Assembly: GCA_007182875.1 (NCBI GenBank) | Contig: AP019514.1 | Coordinates: forward strand, 1,674,001 to 1,738,000 | Direction: 5' to 3' | Length of the DNA: 64,000 nucleotides | DNA from: Vreelandella sulfidaeris | GTDB lineage: Bacteria; Pseudomonadota; Gammaproteobacteria; Pseudomonadales; Halomonadaceae | In this document: positions 62,337-64,000 of the stretch, one piece after another | Position numbering within the stretch: position 1 is the first letter of the stretch | Layout of the letters: every line of letters starts with the position of its first letter | The notes under the pieces: model-generated | The model's input: only the letters and a program-made list of their open reading frames with translations | What the model was told of the DNA's origin: nothing | Databases searched by the model: none | Made by a program: the position numbers and the translations under genes

Positions 62337-63743
62337 CTAGGCGGCATTAGGCGCGCTGGGAAACCGCGGTGGGTGTGCTTCCATATAGGCGTGACAGGCG
62401 CGCAGAACACGAACATCATCGTACTTACCACCTGCGAGCTGAAAGCCTACCGGCAAACCGTTTTCGGTGAATCCACAGGGCACCGATGCGGCGGGTTGCT
62501 GGCTAAGGTTAAAGGGGTAGCTAAAGGGTGCCCACTCTTCCCAATCCCGCATGTCACTGCCTGGGGGGACTTCGTGGTTGATTTCAAACGGTGAGATAGC
62601 CACCGAGGGTGTCATTAGCAAATGATACTCTTGATTGAAATGCTCCAGGCGCTGCGTTAGTTCTGCGCGATCCGCCCAGGCACGAAACAGCTCAACCGCT
62701 TTCCAGGGTTCCGCTTCACGGGCATTGGTGACCATGCCTGGGTCCAGAAGCGTGCGCTGATGTTGATTCATTTGTGACCACTGCTCTAACGAGGCGGTAA
62801 ACCAAAGCTTACGGAAAGTCTCCAATGGGGACAAAAACCTGGGCTCACTTCGATTATTTCAGCGCCCAATGCCTCTAGCCTATCTGCCGCTACGCGCACG
62901 CGTTCAGCGATCTGCGGATCTACCTTGGCATAACCAAGATCGGCGGAGTAACCAATCCTTAACCCGGCTAGACCTTTATCGAGGTCCACTCCCCAGCAAT
63001 CGGGCTGCCCACGTGTGGCGTAGGGGTCACGGTAGTCGTAGCGGCCTATCACGTTCAGCATACTGACGGCATCGCGCACGGTGCGGGTTAATGGCCCTAG
63101 ATGTGAAAGGCTGGGTTCTTTCGCGGGCGGCCACTGGGGCGTCCAGCCATAGGTAGGCTTAAAGCCAAATACACCGGTGAAAGCGGCAGGAATACGAATG
63201 GAACCACCTGAGTCGCCTCCCTGGTGGAGTACTCCCATGTTGAGCGCTGCAGCCACAGCGGCACCGCCGGAAGAACCGCCCGGCGTTAGGCGCGTATCCC
63301 AGGGATTGGCCGTAGCGCCAAAGAGACGATTATCGGTGACCGCTTTCCAGCCGAATTCGGGCGTGTTGGTTTTGCCCAGTATCATTGCACCTGCTTCGCG
63401 TAGCATACGTGCTGGGGGCGAATCGGTATCACATAATGCGTCAGACGAAGTAAGCGACCCCTCGCGACAGGGCATGCCCGCCACTTGGGTCAAATCTTTA
63501 AGTGATACCGGAATGCCATCAATGGGACTTAGCGGTTTTCCTTCGCTCCAGCGCCGGGTTGAAGCGCTTGCCGCGGCCTCTGCGCCGTCAGTATCTACAT
63601 AGACATAGGCATTAACCGCTGGATTGAAGCGCGCAATTCGCTCATAGCGCTGCGCGGGTTGCTTCAATCGGGGAGGCGTCTCGACTTTTAAACAGGCGGG
63701 CTAAGGACTGGGCATCCAAACTACCGAGATCGGTATCGCTCAT
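62337..63743 (-). CDS. Amidase signature family enzyme
   Basis: Hydrolyses carboxamides; about 469 residues. ATG 63743: [20 protein letters not shown], then a shift near 63657 into [20 protein letters not shown]. Catalytic Lys in [13 protein letters not shown], cis-Ser in [13 protein letters not shown], nucleophile Ser in [20 protein letters not shown]. Second shift near 62835, then [40 protein letters not shown]. Likely a broad-specificity amidase rather than GatA (no gatB/C nearby). Start overlaps the nfo stop (ATGA). Confidence 0.9.
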
Positions 63744-64000
63744 TGCACACTCCTTAGGTGGTTGGGATCTGCTTCGGGCGCTTGAGCGCGCAGCCAGCTA
63801 ATTTCCTCAGCCCATATGTCGGGTTCGATGGTTTCTAAAATCATGGGAATGCCGCTAATCCGCGCATCTTGCATGATAGTAGTAAAAGCAGGCAGGCCGA
63901 TGTTGCCTTTCCCAAGGCTATGATGGCGGTCAACCCGGCTGGCAAAGTCGCTCTTGGCGTCATTTAAGTGCATGCCGCGTAAGTACTCAAACCCCACCAC
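63740..64000 (-). CDS. nfo: Deoxyribonuclease IV (AP endonuclease), C-terminal part
   Basis: Only the last 86 residues lie in the window: [20 protein letters not shown] with the zinc-binding region, [14 protein letters not shown], and [20 protein letters not shown] with the catalytic Glu in LET. Endonuclease IV repairs abasic sites. Its stop overlaps the amidase start, so the two are co-transcribed. Confidence 0.9.
   Translation of the reverse strand: MVGFEYLRGMHLNDAKSDFASRVDRHHSLGKGNIGLPAFTTIMQDARISGIPMILETIEPDIWAEEISWLRAQAPEADPNHLRSVQ

Overview
The window looks like chromosomal DNA of a Halomonas-like gammaproteobacterium. This is inferred from the protein types (liu/mmsB branched-chain catabolism, CcoM, ABC1-type kinase, DUF3034 and DUF1622 proteins), from acidic protein composition and from moderate-to-high GC; no database search was possible. 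Almost every long gene is interrupted by +1/-1 shifts, mostly single bases lost from or added to short homopolymer runs, including in core genes such as proS, topB and nfo-linked amidase. I therefore give reconstructed gene spans across these shifts and regard most of them as assembly or sequencing errors, not biological pseudogenes.

Layout. (1) 1-18.6 kb: leucine/isovalerate catabolism operon on the minus strand (liuR-liuA-liuB-liuC-liuD-liuE), a divergent five-gene branched-chain-type ABC transporter (livG-F-K-H-M), then an acyl-CoA dehydrogenase, 3-hydroxyisobutyryl-CoA hydrolase, mmsB, GST cluster (valine branch), followed by a ketopantoate-reductase-like gene, a LysE/RhtB exporter and a GNAT acetyltransferase. 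Near-identical palindromes (TTTACGTTAACGTAAA type) in front of liuR, livG and the dehydrogenase suggest one LiuR regulon. (2) 18.7-28.7 kb: an AT-rich accessory segment with an IS1182-like element flanked by a 7-bp direct repeat, a HEPN-motif protein, a decayed tyrosine recombinase, two small membrane/coiled-coil proteins, long gene-free stretches, and two secreted PRC-barrel proteins with nonapeptide P-x-V-x-V repeats. (3) 28.7-38.7 kb: envelope and signalling genes (YrhK, IalB, a Na/Ca exchanger, a third PRC-barrel protein, DUF1622, a GAF-GGDEF-EAL protein, PAP2 phosphatase, a coiled-coil protein). (4) 38.7-46.7 kb: a three-domain copper nitrite reductase with an FNR-type box, DUF2784, a ParD-like/methionine aminopeptidase pair, a subtilisin-like protease with a small inhibitor-like partner, an O-methyltransferase, and divergent azoR/lysR, then MgtC. 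(5) 46.7-64 kb: topB, ABC1 kinase, SEC-C protein, AmpG-like transporter, SlyD-like isomerase, ccoM with an FNR-type box, an operon of cupredoxin / c-di-GMP phosphodiesterase / DUF3034 / lipoprotein globin, a lytic transglycosylase, proS, a lipoprotein, an amidase and the end of nfo.

The most coherent themes are a LiuR-controlled uptake-plus-degradation block, low-oxygen functions (nirK, ccoM) each preceded by an FNR/Anr-like site, and a periplasmic copper/haem/c-di-GMP operon. The least explained parts are the repeat-bearing PRC-barrel pair and the HEPN-motif gene in the accessory segment. No tRNA, rRNA or CRISPR array was seen.
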